Shown here: piece after piece, positions 55,555 through 64,000 of the stretch | Position numbering within the stretch: the stretch's first letter is position 1 | Layout of the letters: every line of letters begins with the position of its first letter | Source: Simiduia sp. 21SJ11W-1 | Lineage (GTDB): Bacteria > Pseudomonadota > Gammaproteobacteria > Pseudomonadales > Cellvibrionaceae | Direction of reading: 5' to 3' | Length of the DNA stretch: 64,000 nucleotides | NCBI RefSeq assembly: GCF_024138675.1 | Contig: NZ_CP090959.1 | Location: 124,001-188,000, forward strand | Made by a program: the position numbers and the translations under genes | The notes under the pieces: model-generated | The model's input: the letters and a program-made list of their open reading frames with translations, nothing else | The model's database searches: none | What the model was told of the DNA's origin: nothing

Positions 55555-56748
55555 ATGTCTCTTCCTGTTTTACAGCTTAAATCGCAGGCCGATCGCCGGT
55601 TGCGTAAAGGCCATTTGTGGATTTACAGCAATGAGGTGGATGTGGGTGCCACACCGCTCAAGGCATTGGCTGCCGGTGATCAGGTAGAGGTCACCAGTGC
55701 CAATGGCAAAAGCCTGGGGGTTGCCACGGTGAACCCCGCCAACCTGATTTGCGCGCGCTTGGTGAGCCGCGATACGCGCTACCCGCTGGATAAGTCGCTG
55801 CTGGTGCACCGCGTAAAACAGGCGCTCGCCCTGCGCGAAAGTTTTTTCCCGGCGCCTTACTACCGGTTGGTGTATGGCGATAGCGACCTGCTGCCGGGGC
55901 TGGTGGTAGATCGCTTTGGCGATGTGCTGGTGGTGCAGATTGCCAGTGCCGGTATGGAGCGGGTGCGCGATGACATAGTGGCGGCAATGGTGCAGGTGTT
56001 AAAACCTGCGGGCGTATTGCTGGCCAATGAACACAGCGCGCGCGAGCTGGAGCAGCTGCCGCTGTATACAGAAGTCGCCTACGGTGAGGTGCCCGCGGAA
56101 GTCGAGCTGACAGAAAACCACACCCGCTTTTTGGCGCCGGTGCGCAGCGGCCAAAAAACCGGCTGGTTTTATGATCACCGGTTAAACCGTGCGCGGCTTC
56201 AGCAATTTGCCCCCGGCAAGCGCGTGCTGGATGTGTTTTCCTACATTGGCGGTTGGGGCCTGGCGGCGGCACAGGCCGGTGCCCGCGAGGTGGTGTGCGT
56301 AGATGCCTCTGAAGCTGCCATGGCGGGTGTGGCGGCCAACGCCGCGCTGAACGGTTTTAGAGAGCGCGTAAGTACATTGCAGGGCAAGGCGATTGCCGTG
56401 ATGAAGCAGCTGATTGATCAGGGCGAAGTGTTCGACATTGTGGTGCTGGACCCGCCTGCATTTATCAAAAAGCGCAAAGACCACAAGGCGGGCCTGGCGG
56501 CCTACCGGCACATCAACGAGCTGGGCATGCGGCTGCTGGGGCGCGATGGCCTGTTAGTCTCTGGCTCTTGCTCTATGCATTTGGCCACCGGTGAGCTTGA
56601 GTTGTGTATTCAGGGGGCGGCGCGCCACCTGGATCGGCAGGCGCAGTTAATCGCCCGTGGCAGCCAGGGGCCCGATCACCCGGTGCACAGCGCCATTGCG
56701 GAAACGGAATATTTGAAAGCCCTGTTTTACCGCGTGTATCACGCCTAG
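55555..56748 (+). CDS. rlmI: 23S rRNA m5C1962 methyltransferase
   Basis: 397 residues. An N-terminal PUA domain (LRKGHLWIYSNEV), SAM binding (VLDVFSYIGGWGLAAA), and the motif LDPPAFIKKRKDHKAG with the conserved catalytic region including SGSCSMH. It matches RlmI, which methylates C1962 of 23S rRNA. GAGGTGGCGCC precedes the ATG. Monocistronic. Confidence 0.93.
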   Translation: MSLPVLQLKSQADRRLRKGHLWIYSNEVDVGATPLKALAAGDQVEVTSANGKSLGVATVNPANLICARLVSRDTRYPLDKSLLVHRVKQALALRESFFPAPYYRLVYGDSDLLPGLVVDRFGDVLVVQIASAGMERVRDDIVAAMVQVLKPAGVLLANEHSARELEQLPLYTEVAYGEVPAEVELTENHTRFLAPVRSGQKTGWFYDHRLNRARLQQFAPGKRVLDVFSYIGGWGLAAAQAGAREVVCVDASEAAMAGVAANAALNGFRERVSTLQGKAIAVMKQLIDQGEVFDIVVLDPPAFIKKRKDHKAGLAAYRHINELGMRLLGRDGLLVSGSCSMHLATGELELCIQGAARHLDRQAQLIARGSQGPDHPVHSAIAETEYLKALFYRVYHA

Positions 56749-56869
56749 GCCGAGTGCCCATTGCAGCGTTGGGCGTGTCCACAGTGCGATAGACGCCTGC
56801 ACTTTCACCTTCTTGGCTATGGTGGCTGGCGTAAAAAGATCGGCTGTAAGCTGTAAGTTGGCCCGGGCG

Positions 56870-58021
56870 CTAGTGCACCTGGGGCTCGGGTTTCAAGGGT
56901 TCGGCCAGCTGTTGCAGCGCGGCAATGGCGGCCACCCACTGGGTTTCTGTGGCATCACCTTCCTCCGGCAATTTACTCACCAGGCGCACCGCCGCCTGCC
57001 ACTGGTTGCGCCAGCTTGCGCTTGCGCCCTTGGTCCAGTGATCCAGCAAGGCGTTGGCTGACGGTGTGTCTTGCGCCAACAGCGCAAGGCTTCCCAATTG
57101 GGCGCTCAGGGCATTGCGCCCGCGCCCGCTGTAGGCGTTGTGGGGCTGATAATCCAGCTCGGGCATCGCCTGCACATCTAATTGCGGTTGCAGTTGTTGG
57201 TTGATCAATTGTTGCTCTATTAAGTAAAGCGTTGACGCCCTCAGTATTTCCGCCCGCTGATGAGGGGTCAGCTGCAGGTAGGTTTGCGCAAGCGCACCTT
57301 CTGCAGCCCAATGGCTTTGCAAGCGGGTAACGTCTTCAATGGCGAGTTCAACCATTAACCCCAGCAACGCACGGCGCCGGTTGTTGGGCATGTCTGCCAC
57401 TTTGGGGGCATCTTTGCCTGCCGCGGCCGGGGTTTGTGGCGCATAGTCTGAGGCCGGGCGCTGGCCGTTGCTGCCCCATAGCAGGTAAGCGATGGGGTGC
57501 AGGCCAAGGGCGCGATCTTGTTCATCAAACTGTTGGTGGGCCTCACGCAGGGCTTTGGCGGTTACTGCAATGGCGATGTCGTTCACCAGCCCCGAGTGGG
57601 TGTAAACATCGTAGTAGTCCAGAAATCCCGGTTGAATAGGCCAGCCATCCAGGTAGTTGTATTGGGTGTCCAGCGGTACCAAGAGCCCCGGGTGGGCTTC
57701 AGCCATGGCAAAAAACAGGCTCAACGCCTGCAGGCTGTCGTGGGCCTGGTGCCATTGATCGCGCGCCTTGGCCAGCTGCGTGGCATCGGGGTTGGCCAGC
57801 AGTGCCGCCACCGCTTCACGCAGCACCACCAGTTGTTCGTGGCTTTGGGCAAGTAACGGCGTGCCTGCCTCCCAGATGGCGCGCGAGGGTTCATCCAGCT
57901 GGGGCTGAGGGCTCGCCTTGGCGGGTGCGGCTACTTCGGTGGGCGCCGGCGTTTCGGATTTCTCCTGGCAGGCGGCTAAACACAGGCTGGCCAAGGCCAG
58001 GGCAATAATGAGCGTGCGCAT
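56870..58021 (-). CDS. imelysin-family (M75) lipoprotein
   Basis: 383 residues. The signal peptide MRTLIIALALASLCLAAC ends in a lipobox. The imelysin fold is indicated by WHQAHDSLQAL, the DGWPIQPGFLDYYDVYTHSGLVND segment and GLHPIAYLLWGS. The GxHxxE site of the family reads GLHPIA, so the Glu is absent. Such proteins bind iron or heme at the cell envelope. Protease activity is doubtful. It starts 18 bases downstream of the HAD-IB gene end, probably in one transcript. Confidence 0.82.
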   Translation of the reverse strand: MRTLIIALALASLCLAACQEKSETPAPTEVAAPAKASPQPQLDEPSRAIWEAGTPLLAQSHEQLVVLREAVAALLANPDATQLAKARDQWHQAHDSLQALSLFFAMAEAHPGLLVPLDTQYNYLDGWPIQPGFLDYYDVYTHSGLVNDIAIAVTAKALREAHQQFDEQDRALGLHPIAYLLWGSNGQRPASDYAPQTPAAAGKDAPKVADMPNNRRRALLGLMVELAIEDVTRLQSHWAAEGALAQTYLQLTPHQRAEILRASTLYLIEQQLINQQLQPQLDVQAMPELDYQPHNAYSGRGRNALSAQLGSLALLAQDTPSANALLDHWTKGASASWRNQWQAAVRLVSKLPEEGDATETQWVAAIAALQQLAEPLKPEPQVH

Positions 58022-58038
58022 GGTTCGATCCTGAACGG

Positions 58039-58692
58039 TTATCGCAAACTGATAATAGGCCAGCCCCGTTGTTCGGCGGCGGCGCTGAGCTGTGGGCATG
58101 GGTCTACAGCTATGGGGTGGTCCACTTCGGCAAGCAAGGGTAGGTCATTTATGGAGTCGCTGTAAAAGTAGCAGGTCTCACCTTGGCGTTTTTGATCGGC
58201 CATAAAGCCTTGCCAGCGCGCCACCTTGCCCGCCTGGTAGCAGGGCGGGTCGATAATTTCGCCGGAAAACTGCCCGTCGATGACCTCGGGCTCGGTGGCG
58301 ATCAGCTGGTCCACGCCCAGTGCCTTGGCAATGGGCGCGGTAATAAAGCTGTTAGTGGCCGTGATAATCAGCAAATAATGGCCCTGGGCGCGGTGGCTGG
58401 CCAGCAGTTCGCGGGCTTTGGGCAGCATCAGGGGCGCAATTTTGGTTTGCATGAAATCTGCCAGCAGCGCCGCGCGCTGGGCGCTACTGAACGCGGCCAC
58501 CTGGGTGAGCACAAAGCGCTGGTAGGCGTGAATGTCCAGCTCGCCACGCTGGTAGTCGGCGTAGAATTGATCGTTGGCGCGCCGGTAGTGATCGGCATCA
58601 ACCAGCTCGCGCTCCACCAGAAACTCGCCCCAGCTGTGATCGGAATCGCCGGCAATGAGGGTGTTGTCTAGGTCAAAAATCGCTACAGTCAC
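58039..58692 (-). CDS. HAD-IB family phosphatase
   Basis: 217 residues from GTG 58692 (VTVAIFDLDNTL), with TGGAAAA upstream; a frame from ATG 58749 adds 19 basic residues without a ribosome site. Motif I is FDLDNTLIAGDSDHSW, as in TIGR01490 enzymes, followed by LLIITATNSFI and YSDSINDLPLL. This is the SerB-like HAD-IB group found next to rppH in Pseudomonas, whose substrate is not established. It is divergent from rppH. Confidence 0.85.
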   Translation of the reverse strand: MTVAIFDLDNTLIAGDSDHSWGEFLVERELVDADHYRRANDQFYADYQRGELDIHAYQRFVLTQVAAFSSAQRAALLADFMQTKIAPLMLPKARELLASHRAQGHYLLIITATNSFITAPIAKALGVDQLIATEPEVIDGQFSGEIIDPPCYQAGKVARWQGFMADQKRQGETCYFYSDSINDLPLLAEVDHPIAVDPCPQLSAAAEQRGWPIISLR

Positions 58693-58848
58693 GGCTTTTC
58701 CAGGGTTGTTTTGTGGGCGCGGCAAGGATAGCGACTTGGCTCGGGCCATACAATGGATTGTTATCAGGCGTGCGAGCGTGCGGTTAAATTGCTGAATACA
58801 CAGCAGTTATGGAACAATAGCCGGCAGCATGAATAAAAGGATCACACC

Positions 58849-59415
58849 GTGATAGACAGTGATGGCTTCAGACCCAATGTGGGTATCATCGTAGCGAATG
58901 ATCACGGGCAGGTATTGTGGGCGCGCCGCATCGGCGGCCAGGATGCCTGGCAGTTCCCCCAGGGGGGGATCAACCCTAACGAATCTGCCGAGCAGGCGCT
59001 GTTTCGCGAGCTCTATGAAGAAGTGGGCCTGGCCCCGGACGATGTAGAAATTGTCGGAAGTACGCGGGGTTGGCTACGCTATCTACTGCCAAAAAAATTA
59101 TTGCGCCGCGGCTCTAGCCCGCTGTGCATTGGCCAGAAGCAGCGCTGGTACCTCTTGCGCTTAAAGGCCGATGAATCAAAGATCGACTTGCATACCCAGA
59201 AAAAAGACGAGTTCGATCACTGGCGCTGGGTAAATTATTGGTACCCGCTCGGCAAAGTGGTGTCGTTCAAGCGCGATGTGTACCGCAAAGCGCTGCGCGA
59301 GCTGTCGCCTTTGATGTGCCGGCTGCAGCGCGAGGGCGAGCAGCCCGCACCTGCCAATGGGAGCAAGGCTGCCGGGCCCAAGCCCGCATCAACCACCGGA
59401 ACCTACGGAACATAG
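58849..59415 (+). CDS. rppH: RNA pyrophosphohydrolase RppH
   Basis: 188 residues. The N-terminus [16 protein letters not shown] and the Nudix box [23 protein letters not shown] are canonical, as is [10 protein letters not shown]. RppH removes pyrophosphate from 5' triphosphate RNA to begin decay. Start GTG at 58849. The Pro/Ala-rich tail of about 30 residues after [10 protein letters not shown] is longer than in Escherichia coli. It precedes ptsP by 11 bases. Confidence 0.95.
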   Translation: MIDSDGFRPNVGIIVANDHGQVLWARRIGGQDAWQFPQGGINPNESAEQALFRELYEEVGLAPDDVEIVGSTRGWLRYLLPKKLLRRGSSPLCIGQKQRWYLLRLKADESKIDLHTQKKDEFDHWRWVNYWYPLGKVVSFKRDVYRKALRELSPLMCRLQREGEQPAPANGSKAAGPKPASTTGTYGT

Positions 59416-59426
59416 GAGCGTAAACT

Positions 59427-61694
59427 TTGGCCGCGAGCATGCTCAATTCGCTGCGCAATATCGTGCAGGAAGTTAACGCCGCTCGCGATCTGCAGTCTGC
59501 GCTGAATATTATTGTGGCGCGCATCAAGGCCGCCATGCACACCCAGGTGTGCTCGGTTTACCTGCGCAACGACCAGCGCCAATACGTGCTCATGGCCACC
59601 GACGGCCTGCACCCGAAGGCGGTGGGCAAGGTCAGCCTCAAATCCGAAGAGGGCCTGGTGGGGCGCGTGGTGAGTCGCGAAGAGCCGCTCAACCTCGAGC
59701 ACGCCGAAACCCACCCCAGCTACCAGTATTTCCCTGAAACCGGCGAAGAGCGCTTCAGCTCATTTTTGGGTGTGCCCATTATTCACCACCGCGAAGTGTT
59801 GGGGGTGTTGGTGGTGCAGCAGGTGGAGCGGCGCCGGTTTGATGAAGGCGACGAGGCCTTTTTGGTCACCCTTTCCGCCCAGCTTGCCGGGGTGATTGCC
59901 CATGCCGAGGCCACCGGCGTGGTGGTGGCGGTGGCACAGGGCAAGGGCGAGGCCAAATTCATAGGCACCTCTGGCTGTGCGGGCGTGGCCATTGGTGAGG
60001 CAGTGGTGATCAGCCCGCCGGCGGACCTGAACTCTGTGCCTTATCAGGTGGTGTCTGACATAGAAGAGGAAACCGCCTTCTTCTACCGTTGCCTGGGTGC
60101 GGTGCGCGACGACATCCGGCGCATGGGCGATGAGCTGCGCAGCCGCCTGTCGCGCGAAGAGCAGGCGCTCTTTGATGCCTACCTCGCCATGCTCGACGAT
60201 GCCTCCCTCGGGCGCGAAGTGATCGAGCGCATCAATCAGGGCGTGTGTGCGCCCTATGCCTGGGCTGAAGTGATTCTCGAGCACGAGCGCAACTTTTCCT
60301 CCATGAACGATGCCTACCTGCGCGATCGCGCCGCCGATGTGCGCGATCTGGGGCGCCGCGTGCTGGCCTACCTGCAGGAATCGGCGCAGCTTTGTAAGGT
60401 CTACCCGGACAACACCATTTTGGTGGGCGAAGAGCTCACCGCCTCCATGCTTGGCGAAGTGCCGGCAGAAAAGCTTGCAGGCCTTGTGTCTGTTGAGGGT
60501 TCGCGCAACTCCCACGTGGCCATTCTGGCGCGCGCTATGGATATTCCCACGGTGATGGGCGCGATTGATTTGCCCTACACCAAGCTCGACCAGCGCAAGC
60601 TGATTGTGGATGGCTATAACGGCATCGTGTATGCCGACCCGTCCAAGCCGCTCAAGGCCCAGTACAAGGCCATCTTCAAAGAAGAGCAGGCGCTGCAGAA
60701 AGACCTTGAAACCCTAAAAGACAAACCCTGTGAAACCACCGATGGCCACCGGCTGCGGCTGTGGGTAAACACGGGGCTGATGGCCGATGTGATGCGCTCG
60801 CTCGATCGCGGCGCCGAGGGCGTGGGCCTGTATCGCACCGAAGTGCCCTTTTTGTTGCGCGACCGCTTCCCCGGCGAGGCCGAGCAAACCAAAATCTACC
60901 GCGAGCAACTGGCGGCCTTTGCACCGCGCTCGGTTACCATGCGCACCCTCGATGTGGGCGGTGACAAAGCCCTGCCCTACTTCCCCATCGATGAGGCCAA
61001 CCCCTTTTTGGGCTGGCGCGGCTTGCGTGTAACCCTCGATCACCCGGAGATCTTTCTGGTGCAGGTGCGCGCCATGTTAAAAGCCAGTGAAGGCTACGAT
61101 AACCTGCGCATCATGCTGCCCATGGTTACCAATATTCCGGAACTTGAGGCGGCCACAGCGTTGATCAAGCGGGCCTTCAACGAGGTGATGGAAGAGGGCC
61201 ACCGGGTGGTATTCCCGCCGGTGGGCGTGATGGTGGAAGTGCCGGCGGCTGTGTATCAGGCGCGCGAATTTGCCGCCCGCTCGGATTTTTTGTCGGTGGG
61301 CAGCAACGATCTCACCCAGTACCTGTTGGCGGTTGATCGCAACAACGCCCGGGTGGCCGACATCTACCAGAGCATGCACCCGGCGGTGCTGCGCGCACTC
61401 ATCCAAGTGGTTGAAGGCGCCCACGCCGAGCAGGTGGATGTGTCTATTTGTGGCGAAATGGCCGGCGACCCGGGTGCTGCAGTGCTGCTGATGGCCATGG
61501 GCTTTGATGTGCTCTCCATGAGTGCTACCAACCTGCCCAAGGTGAAATCGGTGCTGCGGGCTATCTCCAAGGTGCAGGCCGAAGACCTGCTGGCCGAGGT
61601 GATGCAGTTGTGCACCGCCGAAGAAGTAGAGGCCACGCTTAATGATCGCATGCAAACCATGGGCATCAAGCGGCTGTACCGGCCCAACGTTTAG
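59427..61694 (+). CDS. ptsP: PTS-Ntr enzyme I (PtsP)
   Basis: 755 residues. An N-terminal GAF domain (about 20-165, NIIVARIKAAMHTQVCSVYL) precedes the PEP-utiliser domain, with the phosphorylated His in GSRNSHVAILARAMDIP. The PEP-binding barrel follows (EGVGLYRTEVPFL, LSVGSNDLTQYLLAVDRNN, CGEMAGDP). It phosphorylates NPr in the nitrogen PTS from PEP, with GAF sensing glutamine in known cases. The TTG at 59427 has AGGAG eight bases upstream, so it is preferred over ATG 59439. It follows rppH, the usual order. Confidence 0.96.
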   Translation: MAASMLNSLRNIVQEVNAARDLQSALNIIVARIKAAMHTQVCSVYLRNDQRQYVLMATDGLHPKAVGKVSLKSEEGLVGRVVSREEPLNLEHAETHPSYQYFPETGEERFSSFLGVPIIHHREVLGVLVVQQVERRRFDEGDEAFLVTLSAQLAGVIAHAEATGVVVAVAQGKGEAKFIGTSGCAGVAIGEAVVISPPADLNSVPYQVVSDIEEETAFFYRCLGAVRDDIRRMGDELRSRLSREEQALFDAYLAMLDDASLGREVIERINQGVCAPYAWAEVILEHERNFSSMNDAYLRDRAADVRDLGRRVLAYLQESAQLCKVYPDNTILVGEELTASMLGEVPAEKLAGLVSVEGSRNSHVAILARAMDIPTVMGAIDLPYTKLDQRKLIVDGYNGIVYADPSKPLKAQYKAIFKEEQALQKDLETLKDKPCETTDGHRLRLWVNTGLMADVMRSLDRGAEGVGLYRTEVPFLLRDRFPGEAEQTKIYREQLAAFAPRSVTMRTLDVGGDKALPYFPIDEANPFLGWRGLRVTLDHPEIFLVQVRAMLKASEGYDNLRIMLPMVTNIPELEAATALIKRAFNEVMEEGHRVVFPPVGVMVEVPAAVYQAREFAARSDFLSVGSNDLTQYLLAVDRNNARVADIYQSMHPAVLRALIQVVEGAHAEQVDVSICGEMAGDPGAAVLLMAMGFDVLSMSATNLPKVKSVLRAISKVQAEDLLAEVMQLCTAEEVEATLNDRMQTMGIKRLYRPNV

Positions 61695-61740
61695 CGGGCT
61701 GACGGAAAACTGCCTCGCCTTTAACCGCTGTTCCACCGTT

Positions 61741-61768
61741 CTTGAGACTTGAGACTTGAGACTTGAGA
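61741..61768 (+). repeat. heptanucleotide tandem repeat (CTTGAGA)4
   Basis: Four perfect copies followed by a degraded fifth (CTTGGGA), in the 322-bp gene-free stretch 61695-62016. It directly abuts the inverted repeat element at 61772-61926. Confidence 0.9.
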
Positions 61769-61771
61769 CTT

Positions 61772-61926
61772 GGGATTCGGGATGAGGTTTGTGTCCGTCA
61801 CCCGCATGGGTTTATGCAACTGTTGGCAAAGCTTTGCTTTGTGGTTGCTTAAACGCCAGCAAGCAGCGCTTACAGGCCGGCCCCGGTGGGTATTCACGCC
61901 GTGTCGCAAACCTCATGCCGGATTCC
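61772..61926. repeat. 155-bp element bounded by 20-bp inverted repeats
   Basis: GGGATTCGGGATGAGGTTTG (61772-61791) is inverted at 61907-61926 with 17 of 20 positions matching, the innermost ten perfectly. No coding potential is seen inside. It could be a small non-autonomous mobile element or a long-range hairpin. No target-site duplication was established. Confidence 0.55.
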
Positions 61927-62016
61927 ACGTCCTGCCAGTAGTTAGGGGCCTGCGCTGAAGGTATGTCCTGTATCCATTGAGTATTGAACGTAAAAAATGG
62001 ATGAGCGATGACTGCG

Positions 62017-62832
62017 TCAGGGTTTTTCACTCAAGGCAAAGTTAAAGCTGACCTCGCCCGTACAGGCGCCCTGCCTATCAAAACTCCGTTCCAGAAACGC
62101 CACATGGCCCAAGGCGTCGCACAGCAGCAGGGTGCTGGCCCGGGTGCCGTATTCGGGCGAGACGATAAACCGGCTCGACAACAGGCGCTCCGCAGTCTGA
62201 CCCACGCCTGTGTCGGGCAATTGGTCTGCCGGTGCCTGGCTGCAATCGGCCAGTAAATCCCACAGGCTGTGCTTCAATTGGGCCGGATCCGGTGAGCTGG
62301 CCACTAGGCGTTCGAGCGCGCGCTTGCCGGTTGCCACTTTGGGCCAGGGCGTGTTCAGGCTGGCGTTGCTAAGGCCGTGCAGCCCCGGTTTTAGTTGCTG
62401 CTGATAAAGCCCCTCCGCAACGGTGCGATTGCTGCCGATGTGCAGCTGCCAGTGGCCGCCGGGATGGGTCGTATCGGGCAGCCATTGCCCCACCAGCAGG
62501 TTGAAACCGGTGAATTGGTTGGCGTCGATACCGCCCAAGTAGCCGGCCGGCGACTGCCCGCTGGCCAGATACCCCGTCACCAGCTCGCCCCGGCTGCGGC
62601 TGCCCTGGGGTTGGCTTGGGTTGCGTACATTGGTGAGCAGTGCCAGCCGCCCGGCCCGGCTCAGCGCCATCCAGCTGCCGCCGGCCGCGAGATCCCTGCC
62701 GCCCAGCCAGTCTGGCTGCTCCGGCCAAAAGCCCGCCGCGCGCGTGGGCCGGGCGTGCAGTTCATCGCGGTTTGCGGCAACGATCAGCCGCCACTGCGGG
62801 TGGTGTTGGTGGGCTATAAAAACAAGGCACAT
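62017..62832 (-). CDS. NRDE/TANGO2-family protein
   Basis: 271 residues beginning MCLVFIAHQHHPQWRLIVAANRDELHARPT, with the NRDE motif and N-terminal Cys2 typical of the family, then WLGGRDLAAGGSWMAL and LLTNVRNP. Bacterial TANGO2-like proteins are thought to handle heme or act as Ntn-type hydrolases; activity is unproven. It is divergent from lgt, with 76 bases between starts. Confidence 0.9.
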   Translation of the reverse strand: MCLVFIAHQHHPQWRLIVAANRDELHARPTRAAGFWPEQPDWLGGRDLAAGGSWMALSRAGRLALLTNVRNPSQPQGSRSRGELVTGYLASGQSPAGYLGGIDANQFTGFNLLVGQWLPDTTHPGGHWQLHIGSNRTVAEGLYQQQLKPGLHGLSNASLNTPWPKVATGKRALERLVASSPDPAQLKHSLWDLLADCSQAPADQLPDTGVGQTAERLLSSRFIVSPEYGTRASTLLLCDALGHVAFLERSFDRQGACTGEVSFNFALSEKP

Positions 62833-62908
62833 GGCTTTGGGGTTTCAGCTGGCGATGGAAGGCAGCATAATGCCCGCCTCTAGAGTGATACAACCCAATG
62901 GATGCCCT

Positions 62909-63742
62909 ATGAAATACCCCGATTTAGACCCCGTCGCCTTTTCGATTGGCCCGGTTGAGTTGTTTGGCAGCAGTTGGGGGCCGCTCAGTGTGCATTGGTA
63001 CGGGTTGATGTATCTGGCAGCGTTTTTGTGTGCAGGCTTTATTGCCAACCGCCGCGCGCGTAAAGCGCACAGCCCGGTGACGCCGGCGCAGGTGGAAGAT
63101 CTCATCATGTACGGCGCCTTCGGGGTAATTCTGGGTGGGCGTTTTGGCTATGTGTTGTTCTACAACTTCGACCGCTTTCTGGAAGATCCGCTGTGGCTGA
63201 TCCGCATTTGGGAAGGCGGCATGTCGTTCCACGGCGGCCTCTTGGGCGTACTGATTGCCATGTTCGTTTACGGGCGGCGCATCAACCGCGGCTTTTTCCA
63301 AATCACGGATTTTATCGCCCCTATTGTGCCCCTGGGCCTGGGCTTTGGGCGGCTCGGAAACTTTATTGGCCAGGAGTTGTGGGGCCGCCAGACGGATGGC
63401 CCATGGGGCATGGTATTCCCGCGCGACCCCGAGGCCTTGGCGCGCCATCCCTCGCAGCTTTATCAGGCGGCGCTCGAGGGCTTGCTGCTATTTATTATTC
63501 TCATTTGGTTCTCTGCCAAGCCGCGCCCGCGCATGGCTGTGAGCGGGCTTTTCCTCGTGTGTTATGGCAGCTTCCGGTTTTTGGTGGAGTTTGTGCGCGA
63601 GCCGGATAACCACATCAACTTCGACCTCTTTGGTTGGGTAACCCGCGGCCAGGTGTTGTCGGCGCCAATGATTTTGATCGGGCTGATCATGCTGGCACTG
63701 GCCTACCGCAAGGGCGCAGCCAACGCCAAAAACGCTAAATAA
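62909..63742 (+). CDS. lgt: prolipoprotein diacylglyceryl transferase
   Basis: 277 residues from ATG 62909. Multiple membrane segments, with [25 protein letters not shown] and the Lgt signature [17 protein letters not shown]. It transfers diacylglycerol from phosphatidylglycerol to the lipobox cysteine, so it serves the lipoproteins seen in this window. It precedes thyA by 13 bases, a conserved order. The upstream open frame to 62621 overlaps the divergent NRDE gene and is not real. Confidence 0.95.
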   Translation: MKYPDLDPVAFSIGPVELFGSSWGPLSVHWYGLMYLAAFLCAGFIANRRARKAHSPVTPAQVEDLIMYGAFGVILGGRFGYVLFYNFDRFLEDPLWLIRIWEGGMSFHGGLLGVLIAMFVYGRRINRGFFQITDFIAPIVPLGLGFGRLGNFIGQELWGRQTDGPWGMVFPRDPEALARHPSQLYQAALEGLLLFIILIWFSAKPRPRMAVSGLFLVCYGSFRFLVEFVREPDNHINFDLFGWVTRGQVLSAPMILIGLIMLALAYRKGAANAKNAK

Positions 63743-63755
63743 CAAGGGGCAAATC

Positions 63756-64000
63756 ATGCAGCAATATCTCGATTTAATGCGCCATGTGCGTGACCAGGGT
63801 GTACAAAAGGGCGATCGCACTGGCACCGGCACCAAGAGTGTATTCGGCTACCAGATGCGTTTTGATTTGGCCGAGGGTTTCCCCCTTGTGACCACCAAAA
63901 AGTGTCACCTGAAATCCATTATTCACGAGCTGTTGTGGTTTCTAAAAGGCGACACCAACACCCGCTACCTGAAACAAAACGGCGTGAAAATTTGGGATGA
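63756..64000 (+). CDS. thyA: thymidylate synthase, 5' part (cut by window end)
   Basis: The first 81 or so codons are present. [26 protein letters not shown], then [27 protein letters not shown], are exactly the N-terminal motifs of ThyA, including the RTGTG loop that binds dUMP phosphate. AAGGGG precedes the ATG at 63756. It is in the lgt-thyA operon. The catalytic Cys lies outside the window. Confidence 0.95.
   Translation, partial: MQQYLDLMRHVRDQGVQKGDRTGTGTKSVFGYQMRFDLAEGFPLVTTKKCHLKSIIHELLWFLKGDTNTRYLKQNGVKIWD

Noticed and set aside
61812-62030. Reverse frame of 72 codons in the ptsP-NRDE gap
   Set aside because: It runs through the inverted-repeat element, has no convincing ribosome site and resembles no family.

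Overview
This 64 kb window is a chromosomal segment of a Gram-negative gammaproteobacterium. Gene order (yrfG-hslR-hslO-pckA, asmA-like-mutY-yggX, rppH-ptsP-lgt-thyA), a SutA-like protein and moderate-to-high GC with strong Shine-Dalgarno sites suggest a marine lineage near Pseudomonadales/Cellvibrionales (for example Simiduia or Teredinibacter relatives). That placement is inferred from gene content and synteny, not from a database search. No integrase, transposase, phage structural gene or CRISPR array was seen. Nearly everything is coding, in short operons.

Layout. 1-4.3 kb: the 5' part of a family-39 glycosyltransferase (cut by the window edge), a REC-GGDEF-EAL protein, a YifB/ComM-like AAA protein and UbiK. 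4.3-7.5 kb: a nitrogen module (TorF-like porin, GlnK, AmtB, second P-II) with candidate sigma-54 and NtrC sites. 7.5-20 kb: DUF523 protein, SutA, Tex, an RND efflux pair, ChrA, a periplasmic solute-binding-like protein, an EamA transporter, a small hypothetical and CysQ. 20-27 kb: the yrfG-hslR-hslO-pckA block, a DUF3080 lipoprotein, an S10 carboxypeptidase and a PEP-CTERM/phospholipase A2-like pair. 28-34.4 kb: an H-NOX nitric-oxide signalling locus (REC-PAS-GGDEF-EAL protein, sigma-54 response regulator, H-NOX sensor, hybrid kinase). 34.4-36 kb: an unusual P-loop kinase/O-methyltransferase fusion with an in-frame stop that removes its C-terminal tail. 36.1-37.2 kb: a tRNA-Phe gene preceded by a non-coding array of hairpins, duplicated tRNA 3' ends and terminators, including a 214-bp direct repeat.

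37.3-45 kb: a small hypothetical, yggX, a solute-binding-like protein, mutY and an AsmA protein, then gcvT-gcvH, a UbiE-like methyltransferase and a PNPOx-like protein. 45-49.4 kb: a four-gene cassette (cupredoxin-like, HAMP-GGDEF-EAL, DUF3034 outer-membrane protein, lipoprotein truncated hemoglobin). 49.4-52.7 kb: metE and metR, divergent around a perfect MetR box. 52.7-64 kb: DUF3592, HDOD, rlmI, imelysin-like lipoprotein, HAD-IB phosphatase, rppH, ptsP, a 155-bp inverted-repeat element, an NRDE protein, lgt and the 5' part of thyA.

Two themes recur. The first is c-di-GMP signalling: three GGDEF/EAL proteins, one next to an H-NOX and one next to a truncated hemoglobin, plus an HDOD protein. 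The second is nitrogen regulation: P-II/AmtB and the PTS-Ntr enzyme PtsP. The least explained parts are the hairpin/tRNA-remnant array and the kinase-methyltransferase fusion.
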